DNA of 32,459 nucleotides, taken from positions 1-32,459 of the forward strand of contig PMBS01000248.1 in NCBI GenBank assembly GCA_003153015.1, read 5' to 3'. Shown here piece after piece: positions 7,358 to 14,964 of the stretch. The notes beneath the pieces are model-generated. The model was not told the origin of the DNA. It saw nothing but the letters and a program-made list of their open reading frames with translations, and searched no databases. This DNA is from Myxococcales bacterium. Lineage in GTDB: Bacteria > Myxococcota_A > Polyangia > Fen-1088. Every line of letters starts with the position of its first letter. Position 1 is the first letter of the stretch. The translations under genes were made by a program, and so were the position numbers.

Positions 7358-8368
7358 ATGGAACCGCCAGACACCGAGTCTCCCGGGACGCCTGCCCAGA
7401 GCCCTGCGTCCTCGGCCCCGCCACCGCCGGGCTTCGAGGATCGCTCGACTGGCCTGCTCATCTTCGGCGTCTTCGAAATCGTCGGCGGCGTTCTGGCGGC
7501 CCTCGCAATTCCGGCGGCGTGGTTCTTCATGCTGTCTCCGAGATTCCCAAGGCCGCCCGGCAGCGAGATGTCGCCGCGCTTTGTCGTCCTGAACTGCGCG
7601 GGCTGGGCCGCTGCAGCGGTTGTGCTCGTGACCCTGGGCCTCGGCGCGATCCGAGCCCGGCGCTGGGCTTGGGCACTCAACCTGATGCTTTCGTGGCTTG
7701 TCTTCCTGATGCTGGCAATCGTCGCAGGTTCGATCTGGATCGTCACCGAGCCCGGCGGCCCGGTCCGCTTCATGGTGATTCCCGGCCTTCTCATGCTCGG
7801 CATCGCAGGACTGTTCCTGCTCTTCTATCGCCGCAAGGACGTCGAACTGACGTGCAAGCTCCGCGATCCGGTCGAGCGCTGGACTGACCGCCGGCCCCTG
7901 CCCGTGCTGGCCGCTGCCCTCTTCGCTGCCTGGGGCGTCGTCGGTGGAGGTGGACTCGCGTGGCACGCCTCGCCCCATGTGGCGCCTTTCTTCGGGCGCT
8001 ACCTCACTGGCCTGCCCGCCAGCGCGCTCCTGCTTATCTGGTTGGCCGCGGACATCTATGCGGCGTTCGCGCTGTTCAAGATGAAGGCGTCGGGATGGTG
8101 GGTCGCGGTCGCAGCAGCGAGCGTCCAGACTCTCTCGACGATTCTGACCAGCAGACAGACCAGCATTATCGATGCCATGAACATGGCGGGGTGGTCCAAG
8201 CAGAAGGTCGAGTTCATGCAGCAGAGCCCGGGGCTGGCCACCAAGGGCATGTGGGTGAGCGTCGCGTTCGGCATCGCGCATCTCCTGTTCCTGCTCTGGC
8301 TGGGACGCTATTTCCGGCGCACGAAACCAGGGCATTCTTGCGCGGCCTCTCCTGAGCGAAATGCCTGA
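7358..8368 (+). CDS. Polytopic membrane protein of unknown function
   Basis: 336 aa. A Pro/Ser/Glu-rich cytoplasmic start (about 25 residues) precedes seven or eight hydrophobic segments: roughly residues 30-58, 75-98, 103-128, 136-155, 180-200, 215-240, 245-262 and 297-320. There is a loop RRKDVELTCKLRDPVERWTDRRPLP between the halves. I recognise no family; the pattern of two membrane halves joined by a charged loop is common in myxobacterial hypothetical proteins. The ATG at 7358 follows a weak Shine-Dalgarno (CAGGATCGGGA), and a TAGAAT -10-like hexamer lies at 7332-7337. It stands alone, with doxX divergent upstream and a non-coding stretch downstream. Confidence 0.75.
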   Translation: MEPPDTESPGTPAQSPASSAPPPPGFEDRSTGLLIFGVFEIVGGVLAALAIPAAWFFMLSPRFPRPPGSEMSPRFVVLNCAGWAAAAVVLVTLGLGAIRARRWAWALNLMLSWLVFLMLAIVAGSIWIVTEPGGPVRFMVIPGLLMLGIAGLFLLFYRRKDVELTCKLRDPVERWTDRRPLPVLAAALFAAWGVVGGGGLAWHASPHVAPFFGRYLTGLPASALLLIWLAADIYAAFALFKMKASGWWVAVAAASVQTLSTILTSRQTSIIDAMNMAGWSKQKVEFMQQSPGLATKGMWVSVAFGIAHLLFLLWLGRYFRRTKPGHSCAASPERNA

Positions 8369-8492
8369 AGTCCAGCGAAAAGGTGATGCCAGAGGGGTGC
8401 GCAGGGATTGCTACGGCAGTCCTGGCGTCCGCATGGGCCTTTCGTGCAGAGCGTGCAGCGTGGTCACGTAGAGCGTGCGGCGATCGGCGCCC

Positions 8493-8542
8493 CCAAAGAG
8501 ACCAAAGAGGACGCATAGCCGGATCGGAAAGGGAGGGGTTGG
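8493..8542 (+). repeat. Diverged relative of the 4835-4984 inverted-repeat element
   Basis: This 50-nt stretch aligns without gaps to the minus strand of 4917-4966, with 40 of 50 identical bases by hand count, including the shared tract ATCGGAAA flanked by GAGG and GGGTT-like blocks. The opposite arm is not recognisable, so it looks like a decayed or half element. It lies in the 252-nt gap between the membrane protein gene (ends 8368) and the esterase gene (ends 8621), where I see no gene. Confidence 0.6.
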
Positions 8543-8620
8543 GCCGTGCGCGGTCCAGGGTCAGCGCGAGCCGAGGTAACGAAGGAAGTCGCCGGGCGCG
8601 TCGGTGCCGCGCTTGAGCAA

Positions 8621-10105
8621 CTAGCGCCCGAAAAGCGAGCCGAGCAGGGTCACATCCGGTGTGCTCTGCGTGCTCTCGAACCGGGCGTCGGCGTGCCCGG
8701 CACCGGCGAGGATGGTCAGGTTGGCCGTGTTCCCCACCTTGGCCAACGCGTCTGTCAGCTCTTGCGACTGGCCCCACGGCACCTGGCAGTCGTTGTCACC
8801 ATGAGCGATGATGAAGAACGGCAAGGCCTTGGCGGTGGCGACGTACGCGACAAGGTTTGCCTGGGTGAGCTTGCTGCTCACCGCGGCCGTATTCAGCGCG
8901 CCGCCGAGCCATTGCCCCTCGGGAGAGCTCGCCGGTGTGTGCTGCAGCCAACTGCTCGGGCAACTGGCTGGAGGATGCGCTGTTTGTTGGCTGTCCATCG
9001 TCGCGAGGTCAGTCGGGCCATACCAATCCACCACGGCCGCGACTGCGCTGGAAACCCCGGGGTTGCCCAGGGAATCGTCATCGAAGACGGTGGCCTGATC
9101 CCCTGTAACACCGAGCATCGCTACCATATAGCCTCCCGCCGATTCGCCCCAACACGCAAAGCGGTCGGTGTCCAATCCGTATTCGGCGGCATGGGCGCGC
9201 AGCCAGCGCACGGCGGCCTTGACGTCTTGGGCCCCAGCAGGGAATAGCGCCTGACCGGAAAGACGGTAGTTGACGCTGGCCAGGGCATACCCCTTGGCCA
9301 GAATCGCGTTCGCGGCTGTGCCGGTTTCCTCCCCTGCCTTGTCTCCGCTGCTGAACCCGCCACCGTGGATGCGGACGACCAACGGAAGCGGAAGCAGCGC
9401 ATTGGCGGGCAGAAGCAGATCAAGAGTCTGGGAAGCAGATGAGGTACCCGCGTAGTTGATGTTCTTGATTGTCTGAGCCGCACCGGTCTTTCCCCCTACG
9501 CCCGTACTCGTCTTGGCGTCAGAACCGCCGGTAGCCCGATCCACCCCACCGTCCAATCGCAACCCGCCGCTGCTACTCGACCCGCCGGTGGCCGCATCCA
9601 CGCCACTGTCCAATCGCGAGCCGCCGCTGCTAGTCCCGCCGCTAGCATCCACGCTAGCGTCCAAACGCAAACCGCCGCTGCTGCTAGACCCGCCGGTAGC
9701 TGCATCTACGCCACCGTCCAAACGCGAGCCACCGCTGCTGGTAGTCCCCCCGGTGGATCCACCGCTGGGTGTCCCGCCCGCGGTGTTGGTTGAACCACCG
9801 GCCATCGTCGTAGCAACGGTCCCTGCACTTCCGCCGCTCGCGGTTGTACCCCCGGTCCTCGTTTCCCCTCCGCTGCCGAGTGCGCTCCCACCGCCTGCCG
9901 TTGCGCCCCCTGCGCTGGTTTGCCCTCCGCTGCTCGCGGTGCCGCCGGTTTCAGCAGTGCCCCCGGTGGCCAAGGAACCACCGCTGCCGCCTCGCCCACC
10001 ACCCGCAGCATCCGCGCTACCGCTGCTCCCGTTGCTGCAAGCAAAGAGCAACCACGGTGCGACCATAAGGGTCAGGATCAAAGTGTATTTGTTTTCTGTG
10101 GACAT
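8621..10105 (-). CDS. Exported lipoprotein esterase/lipase (alpha/beta hydrolase, BD-FAE-like)
   Basis: 494 aa from the ATG at 10105, chosen because it gives a lipoprotein signal (LLFAC, Cys23); the frame stays open far upstream but without signal or sense. Residues about 25-205 are a Gly/Ser/Thr-rich stalk with tandem repeats. The catalytic domain follows: oxyanion motif HGGG at 247-250, nucleophile Ser322 in GESAGG, Asp439 in HGDNDCQVP and His471 in GAGHAD. This layout is that of acetyl-xylan or feruloyl esterases and the BD-FAE group, so plant or microbial polysaccharide de-esterification is a plausible role; the substrate is not shown by the sequence. It follows the RCC1 gene by 19 nt in the same direction and is probably co-transcribed with it. 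Confidence 0.88.
   Translation of the reverse strand: MSTENKYTLILTLMVAPWLLFACSNGSSGSADAAGGGRGGSGGSLATGGTAETGGTASSGGQTSAGGATAGGGSALGSGGETRTGGTTASGGSAGTVATTMAGGSTNTAGGTPSGGSTGGTTSSGGSRLDGGVDAATGGSSSSGGLRLDASVDASGGTSSGGSRLDSGVDAATGGSSSSGGLRLDGGVDRATGGSDAKTSTGVGGKTGAAQTIKNINYAGTSSASQTLDLLLPANALLPLPLVVRIHGGGFSSGDKAGEETGTAANAILAKGYALASVNYRLSGQALFPAGAQDVKAAVRWLRAHAAEYGLDTDRFACWGESAGGYMVAMLGVTGDQATVFDDDSLGNPGVSSAVAAVVDWYGPTDLATMDSQQTAHPPASCPSSWLQHTPASSPEGQWLGGALNTAAVSSKLTQANLVAYVATAKALPFFIIAHGDNDCQVPWGQSQELTDALAKVGNTANLTILAGAGHADARFESTQSTPDVTLLGSLFGR
9549..9745. repeat. Tandem repeat in the esterase stalk (51-57 nt units)
   Basis: Four diverged units begin near 9551, 9608, 9659 and 9716 with GTCCAAxCGC. 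They encode about 17-19 aa each of the form SSSGG(S/L)RLDxGVDAATGG. Unit length varies in whole codons, so copy-number change would lengthen or shorten the stalk without breaking the frame. Confidence 0.75.
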
Positions 10106-10124
10106 TGGAGATCTCGGCCTTGAG

Positions 10125-11681
10125 CTACTGAAACTGGACGGGCGGACCGGGCACCATGCGGTAGGTGCTCGAGCCATCGCCGAGCTGACCGTCGAAATTG
10201 GTACCCCAGCATCGAACGGAGCCGTTGGTGAGCGCGCAGCTATGCCCTCCGGATGCCATCGCGGTGGCATGACCGCCAGCAACAATAGCCTGAACGCCTG
10301 ACTCGAGACCCTGAACTTGAACCGGCGCCGAACTGGATGTCCTAGAGTTGTCGCCAAGCTGCCCATTGCTGTTACTGCCCCAGCACCAAGCTCCGCCGTT
10401 GACCACAGCACAGGTATGCCACTCTCCGCAGGCAACCGCCTGCGCGCCAGACGCAAGGCCCTCGACCTCGACTGGTACCGAACTATTGGGCATAGAGTTG
10501 TCGCCAAGCTGCCCAAAGGAGTTGCCGCCCCAGCACCAGATCCCGCCGTTGACCACGGCGCAAGCATGCGACTGTCCGCAAGCAACCGTCAGAACACCGG
10601 ATGGCAGGCCCTTGACCGGCACGGGCACCGAGCTGGTGGTTGTAGAGCCGTTGCCAAGCTGCCCAACGGAGTTTTCGCCCCAGCACCAGACTCCGCCGTT
10701 GACTACCGCGCAGCTACTGCGGTCTTGACAGATGACAACCGACTGGGCACCGGATGTTAGGCCAGCAACCTGGACGGGCGTAGTACTGGCGGTCATGGAG
10801 CCGTTGCCAAGCTGCCCAACGAAGTTGTCGCCCCAGCACCAGACTCCGCCGCCGGCCACGGCGCACCTGTGCGACTCCGAAAGAGCAGCCGCCTCAACCA
10901 CTGACGGCAGGCCCCCCACCGGGGCCAGAACCCGGGTGATGGAGCAGTAGAGTGCGCCGCCAGCCACGGCGCAGACGCAGCCCTCTGCGGCAGTGACCGC
11001 CTGAACGCCCGACGATAGGCCAGCAACCTGGACCGGCGCGCTTCCCCAGGCCCTGCCCCAGCACCAAACGGACCCATTGACTGAGGCGCAGGTAGCGTCC
11101 GCACTAGCAGAAATCGCCTCGACGCCACCTATTCCTGCTCCCCCTGTCGCCACCTCGCCCGCGGTCACACCGCCCGTGACAGCGCCGCCCGAGGCAACGC
11201 CACCTGCGCCAGCGCCGCCTGTGCCGGTGCCGCCCGTGACAGCGCCGCCCGTGACCGCACTGGCTGCTGCAGCACCGCCGGTGGTAACACCGCCTGCGCC
11301 GGCGCCACCTGTGGCAACGCCGCCCGTCGCCGCGCCGCCTGTGGCCGCACCGCCTGCGCCAGCGCCACCTGTGGCAATGCCGCCCATCGCCGCGCCGCCT
11401 GCGCCAGCGCCACCTGTGGCAACGCCGCCCGTCGCCGCGCCTGTGGCCACGCCGCCTGTGCCTCCGGCGGGTGGAGCGCTGCCGCCATCTGACGGCGGGC
11501 TTCCTCCAACACCGTCCGCTCCACCGATAGCTCCGTCACGGCTTTGCGCCGCGCCCCCGGCGCCCCCCGCAGCTCCATCAGCACGCGGCGCAAGGGAGTG
11601 GCTCCCGCACCCGGTTGCCCCCAGAAACTCCACCAGCAAGGCCAGAGCCATGGTCGATTCGCGTCGTCGAGCTTGTTGCAT
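10125..11681 (-). CDS. Exported RCC1-repeat (beta-propeller) protein, probable lipoprotein
   Basis: 518 aa. The ATG at 11681 has AGAAGG about 5 nt upstream; an internal ATG at 11651 is possible but has no such site. The signal segment MALALLVEFLGATGC ends in a plausible though weak lipobox (ATGC). A long Gly/Ala/Thr-rich stalk (about residues 35-195) follows. Then come about seven RCC1-type blades, each with CAVxxGxVWCWGxNxxGQLGxGS and a partner strand VPVxVxGLxSGVQAV. RCC1 propellers are protein-interaction platforms; in myxobacteria, secreted RCC1 proteins are numerous and of unknown role. The first gene of the pair with the esterase. Confidence 0.88.
   Translation of the reverse strand: MQQARRRESTMALALLVEFLGATGCGSHSLAPRADGAAGGAGGAAQSRDGAIGGADGVGGSPPSDGGSAPPAGGTGGVATGAATGGVATGGAGAGGAAMGGIATGGAGAGGAATGGAATGGVATGGAGAGGVTTGGAAAASAVTGGAVTGGTGTGGAGAGGVASGGAVTGGVTAGEVATGGAGIGGVEAISASADATCASVNGSVWCWGRAWGSAPVQVAGLSSGVQAVTAAEGCVCAVAGGALYCSITRVLAPVGGLPSVVEAAALSESHRCAVAGGGVWCWGDNFVGQLGNGSMTASTTPVQVAGLTSGAQSVVICQDRSSCAVVNGGVWCWGENSVGQLGNGSTTTSSVPVPVKGLPSGVLTVACGQSHACAVVNGGIWCWGGNSFGQLGDNSMPNSSVPVEVEGLASGAQAVACGEWHTCAVVNGGAWCWGSNSNGQLGDNSRTSSSAPVQVQGLESGVQAIVAGGHATAMASGGHSCALTNGSVRCWGTNFDGQLGDGSSTYRMVPGPPVQFQ
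11130..11470. repeat. Low-complexity GC-rich repeat encoding the RCC1 protein stalk
   Basis: Irregular 15-24-nt repeats built from blocks such as GCGCCACCTGTGGC and GCCGCCCGTCGC encode (A/G/T)-rich units like ATGGVATGGAGAGG on the minus strand. Lengths are multiples of three. It is coding spacer rather than an independent element, but a likely site of replication slippage. Confidence 0.7.
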
Positions 11682-11736
11682 GATGACCTTCTGATCGGCC
11701 TTCTTATCTCATTCGGCCGATGCCAGCCACGCTCGC

Positions 11737-12096
11737 CTAGCCCGCCTCGCGCACCATCACCAGCAGCATCTTGAACGGTGTGGTGGCGGAAAGCGCGTGC
11801 GGAACGTTGGCCGGCATCAGCACCGCCTGTCCGGCCCGGGCGACGACCTTTTTGCCGCCGACGGTGAGCTCGGCTTCGCCATCCAGAATTTCCACGATGG
11901 CGTCGAAGGGCGCGGAGTGCTCGGAAAGGCCTTGCCCGATGTCGAAAGCAAACAGCGTGACCGTGCCGGCGTTCTTCTTGACCAGCGTGCGGCTGACCAC
12001 CGCGCCCGGTTGATAGGCGACCAGGTCTGCAAAGGCCACCGCCTGCGCAGACGGCATGGCACCGGTGGCGACGTCCAGGTGGTGTTTTTCACTCAT
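11737..12096 (-). CDS. Small cupin-domain protein
   Basis: 119 aa. The ATG at 12096 ([12 protein letters not shown]) overlaps the last codons of clpA (clpA ends at 12089), so translation is probably coupled. A longer reading from 12147 would lie inside clpA and is less likely. Cupin motif 1 is seen as GLSEHSAPFDAIVEILDGEAELTVGG, with only the first metal His present. Motif 2 is AGQAVLMPANVPHAL with its His. Single-domain cupins of this type bind small molecules or metals; no substrate can be named. The location as third gene after clpS and clpA is noteworthy and may mean a stress or protein-quality-control link, or just a shared transcript. Confidence 0.82.
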   Translation of the reverse strand: MSEKHHLDVATGAMPSAQAVAFADLVAYQPGAVVSRTLVKKNAGTVTLFAFDIGQGLSEHSAPFDAIVEILDGEAELTVGGKKVVARAGQAVLMPANVPHALSATTPFKMLLVMVREAG

Positions 12097-14482
12097 CGTC
12101 TGCTTCTTTCTGGCCGGCCACATCCGGTCGCTTGTCCGCGGTTTCATCTTTGGCGAAGGTGAAGGTCAACTTGTCGTCGTCGGCGCCGATGGTCACGCGC
12201 CCGCCAGAGGCCAGGGCGCCGAAGAGCAGCTCGTCGGTCAGGGGACGCTTCACCTCGTCCTGCATGACCCTGGCCAAAGGCCGCGCCCCGTTCATCGGGT
12301 CGTAGCCCTTCTTGGCCAGAAGGTCGCGGGCCGCGGGGCTGAGCGTGACCGTGACGTTACGCTCGCCGAGCTGCTTGCCCAATTCGCCCACGAACTTGTC
12401 CACGATAAGCAACATCTCGCGCTCGCCCAGCGGCGCGAAGTCGACCTTGGCATCCAGGCGATTGCGGAATTCGGGCGAGAACATGCGCTTGAAAGCCTCG
12501 TCGGTGTCGCCGAAGCGGTCGCTCGCGCCGAAGCCGGGCATCCGTCGCGACAGATCGCGCGCCCCCACGTTGCTGGTCATGATGAGGATGATGTGGCGGA
12601 AGTCCGAGGTGCGACCGTTGTTGTCAGTGAGCGCGCCGTGGTCCATCACCTGCAACAAGATGCTGAAAAGATCCGGGTGCGCCTTCTCGATCTCGTCGAG
12701 CAAGAGCACCGCGTGCGGCGTCTTGTGGACCGCGTCGGTCAGCAGGCCTCCCTGATCGAATCCCACATACCCAGGTGGCGCGCCAATCAGCCGCGAGACC
12801 GTATGGCGCTCCATGTACTCGGACATGTCGTAGCGGAGGAACGCCACGCCCAAGACTTCGGCGAGTTGCTTGGCCAATTCGGTCTTGCCCACCCCGGTGG
12901 GCCCGGCAAACAGGAAGCACCCGATGGGCCGGTCCGGGGTGCCCAGGCCGGCGCGGTTGGTGCGGATGGCCTGGCATACGCGTTCCACCGCCCGATCCTG
13001 GCCAAACACCTTGGCCTTGATCTCGCCTTCCAGATTGCGCAGGCGCTCGCGATCGTCCGAGCCCACCCGGCGCGCGGGAATGCGGGCCATGGTCGACACC
13101 ACCGCCTCGATGTCGCGCGCGCGCACGGTCAGTCGCTCGGGCGCTGCCGGAGCCGCCTCGCCCTCGGCAGCCGCTTCGGCCTTGGGGGCCAGGCCGCCGC
13201 CGGCGCGTAGCTTGAGGATGGCGCCCGCCTCGTCGATGAGGTCGATGGCCTTGTCAGGCAGCTTGCGGTCGGCCAGGTGCCGGTCGGACAGCTCGGCAGC
13301 CACACGCAACGCGCCCGCGGTGTAGTGCACGCCGTGAAAATCCTCGTAGTGCTTGCGCAGACCCTGCAGCACCTTGATGGTGTCGGCCACGCTCAACTCG
13401 GAGACCTCGATGGGCTGGAACCGCCGGGCCAAGGCCCGGTCCTTCTCGATGTAGCCGCGCAACTCCTTGTGCGTGGTCGTGCCGATGCAGCGGATGAGGC
13501 CAGCCGACAGGGACGGCTTCAGCAGATTGGACGCGTCCATGGTGCCGCCTGAGGCCGCGCCCGCGCCCACGATGGTGTGAAGCTCGTCGACAAAGAGGAC
13601 CGCGTTGCCCTTGGCCTCAACCGCGCGCAGCACGGCCTTGAAACGCTCCTCGAAGTCGCCGCGGTAGCGCGTGCCCGCCACCAGCGATCCCATGTCGAGG
13701 GCGTAGATCTCCACCCCACGCAGGGCCGGCGGCACCTCACCCGCCTCGATGCGCACGGCCAGGCCCTCGACGATAGCGGTCTTGCCCACCCCAGCGTCGC
13801 CCACAAAGAGCGGGTTGTTCTTCCGCCGTCGCGCCAGCACGTGCAGCGCCCGATCCAGTTCCGCTTGTCGCCCGACGAGAGGGTCGATGAGGCCCCGGCG
13901 CGCGCGCTGGTTCAGGTTGACGGCGTAGCTCTCCAGCGGATCCTTGCCCGCCTCTTCCGCCGATTCCTCGTCGGGTGCGGCCCCGGGCAGAGCCCCGGCC
14001 GCCCGGCCGTCACGCTCGGGCAGCATCTTGGGGGCTCCATGCGAGATGGCGGTGACGATATCCAGTCGGCTGATCCCTTCCTCTTTGAGAAAGTGGACCG
14101 CGTGCGAATCAGGTTCGGAAAAAAGGGCCACCAGCACATGCGGGCCCTGAACCTCGCTGCGCCCAGCGCCGAATAGTTGATTGATCGCCCGCTGGATCAC
14201 GCGCGCGAAGCCCAAGGTGGGCTGGGCTCGCAACTCTCCCTCATCACCGGCGCTACCTGCTTCGTCGTCGGCCGGCAGACTGGGAAGGGAGCCTGCGAGG
14301 AAATCCTCCAACTTGGCGCGCACCCGCGCCGGCTTGCCGCCGCACTCGCGGATGACCTCGGCTGTCTTCTTGTCGTCGAGCAGGGCGAGTAGCAGGTGCT
14401 CGAGGCTCGAGAACTCGTGCCGTCGGCGGGTGGCATCCTCCAACGCGCGCCGAATCGCCTGCTCCAACTCTGGGCCTAGCAT
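12089..14482 (-). CDS. clpA: ATP-dependent Clp protease ATP-binding subunit ClpA
   Basis: 797 aa, a Hsp100 unfoldase that feeds substrates to ClpP. Two N-terminal Clp repeats (about 1-145) form the ClpS-binding domain. The first AAA+ module has Walker A GDAGVGKT (228-235) and Walker B LFVDE (around 300). The second has Walker A GPTGVGKT (527-534) and Walker B LLLDE (593-597). There is no long middle coiled coil, so it is ClpA rather than ClpB or ClpC. The ClpP-docking loop reads PGF (649-651) where E. coli ClpA has IGL; this fits the permissive [LIVMP]G[FL] consensus. The gene starts inside the end of clpS (7-nt overlap) and its end overlaps the cupin gene. No clpP is in the window. Confidence 0.96.
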   Translation of the reverse strand: MLGPELEQAIRRALEDATRRRHEFSSLEHLLLALLDDKKTAEVIRECGGKPARVRAKLEDFLAGSLPSLPADDEAGSAGDEGELRAQPTLGFARVIQRAINQLFGAGRSEVQGPHVLVALFSEPDSHAVHFLKEEGISRLDIVTAISHGAPKMLPERDGRAAGALPGAAPDEESAEEAGKDPLESYAVNLNQRARRGLIDPLVGRQAELDRALHVLARRRKNNPLFVGDAGVGKTAIVEGLAVRIEAGEVPPALRGVEIYALDMGSLVAGTRYRGDFEERFKAVLRAVEAKGNAVLFVDELHTIVGAGAASGGTMDASNLLKPSLSAGLIRCIGTTTHKELRGYIEKDRALARRFQPIEVSELSVADTIKVLQGLRKHYEDFHGVHYTAGALRVAAELSDRHLADRKLPDKAIDLIDEAGAILKLRAGGGLAPKAEAAAEGEAAPAAPERLTVRARDIEAVVSTMARIPARRVGSDDRERLRNLEGEIKAKVFGQDRAVERVCQAIRTNRAGLGTPDRPIGCFLFAGPTGVGKTELAKQLAEVLGVAFLRYDMSEYMERHTVSRLIGAPPGYVGFDQGGLLTDAVHKTPHAVLLLDEIEKAHPDLFSILLQVMDHGALTDNNGRTSDFRHIILIMTSNVGARDLSRRMPGFGASDRFGDTDEAFKRMFSPEFRNRLDAKVDFAPLGEREMLLIVDKFVGELGKQLGERNVTVTLSPAARDLLAKKGYDPMNGARPLARVMQDEVKRPLTDELLFGALASGGRVTIGADDDKLTFTFAKDETADKRPDVAGQKEADDE

Positions 14483-14796
14483 GATTGCCTTTGCACTGAG
14501 CAGCGTAGGGGCATCTCATTGTCGCGGGCATAACGGACCACCTGGGCCGCCTTGGTCTCGGCGATATCGCGCGAGTAGACCCCGGCCACGCCCATGCCCT
14601 TGGTGTGCACGTTCAACATGATCTGCTGGGCAGTCGCGGCATCGTGCTGGAAGAACTTCATCAGCACGTACACCACGAACTCCTGCGTGGTGTAGTCGTC
14701 GTTGTGAAGCACGACCTCATACAGGCGCGGCCGCTCGACGCGCACCTGGTCGAGCGTGGCAAGATCGCGTTCCCGGTCGAGTTCCCGCTTGGGCAT
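14476..14796 (-). CDS. clpS: ATP-dependent Clp protease adaptor ClpS
   Basis: 106 aa. ClpS delivers N-degron substrates (N-terminal Leu, Phe, Trp, Tyr) to ClpA. Hallmarks are visible: a flexible N-terminus, then LYEVVLHNDDYTTQEFVVYVL (the substrate pocket's NDDY/T region), QIMLNVHTKGMGVAGVY, and a C-terminal ETKAAQVVRYARDNEMPLRCSV. The His in VHTKG and the Asp pair in NDD are the residues that hold the N-degron amino group in characterised ClpS proteins. It is the first gene of clpS-clpA-cupin. Start ATG at 14796; the upstream sequence has no strong Shine-Dalgarno. Confidence 0.96.
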   Translation of the reverse strand: MPKRELDRERDLATLDQVRVERPRLYEVVLHNDDYTTQEFVVYVLMKFFQHDAATAQQIMLNVHTKGMGVAGVYSRDIAETKAAQVVRYARDNEMPLRCSVQRQSC

Positions 14797-14809
14797 GATG
14801 AGGCTGCTA

Positions 14810-14838
14810 GTTGTAGCTTGTCACGATCTGGCTGCGAA
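14810..14838 (-). promoter_or_regulatory. Candidate promoter for clpS-clpA-cupin
   Basis: On the minus strand TTCGCA (14833-14838), a 17-nt spacer and TACAAC (14810-14815), each matching 4 of 6 consensus bases. It lies 13 nt upstream of the clpS ATG, so the leader would be short. The rest of the 168-nt divergent region towards pepP shows a GTGG-TCGTGG direct repeat and a TATACT hexamer at about 14948-14953, only 11 nt before the pepP start. Confidence 0.3.
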
Positions 14839-14964
14839 ACCAGGAGGTAGGCCCGCGATCACCGCGAGAGGTCGTGGCCGTGGTCGTGGTCGGAAGCTCG
14901 CGCCTACTACTCCGAATTCCAAGCCACGTGCACGCCAGCGGCCCGGCGTATACTTCCTCACCTC

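Noticed and set aside
8383-8616. 77-codon plus-strand frame in the gap after the membrane protein gene
   Set aside because: Arg-rich, no ribosome site, and it runs through the repeat-derived sequence at 8493-8542.
9513-10301. Pro/Val-rich plus-strand open frame (262 codons) over the esterase stalk
   Set aside because: The low-complexity reading arises from the opposite strand of a Gly/Ser stalk; the minus-strand gene has a signal peptide and a full catalytic triad.
11130-11470. CRISPR-like or satellite array
   Set aside because: The repeats are irregular in length, have no constant spacer and read in frame as the RCC1 stalk.
12056-13210. 384-codon plus-strand frame over clpA
   Set aside because: The minus strand encodes complete ClpA with both Walker A motifs; long antisense frames are normal in high-GC DNA.
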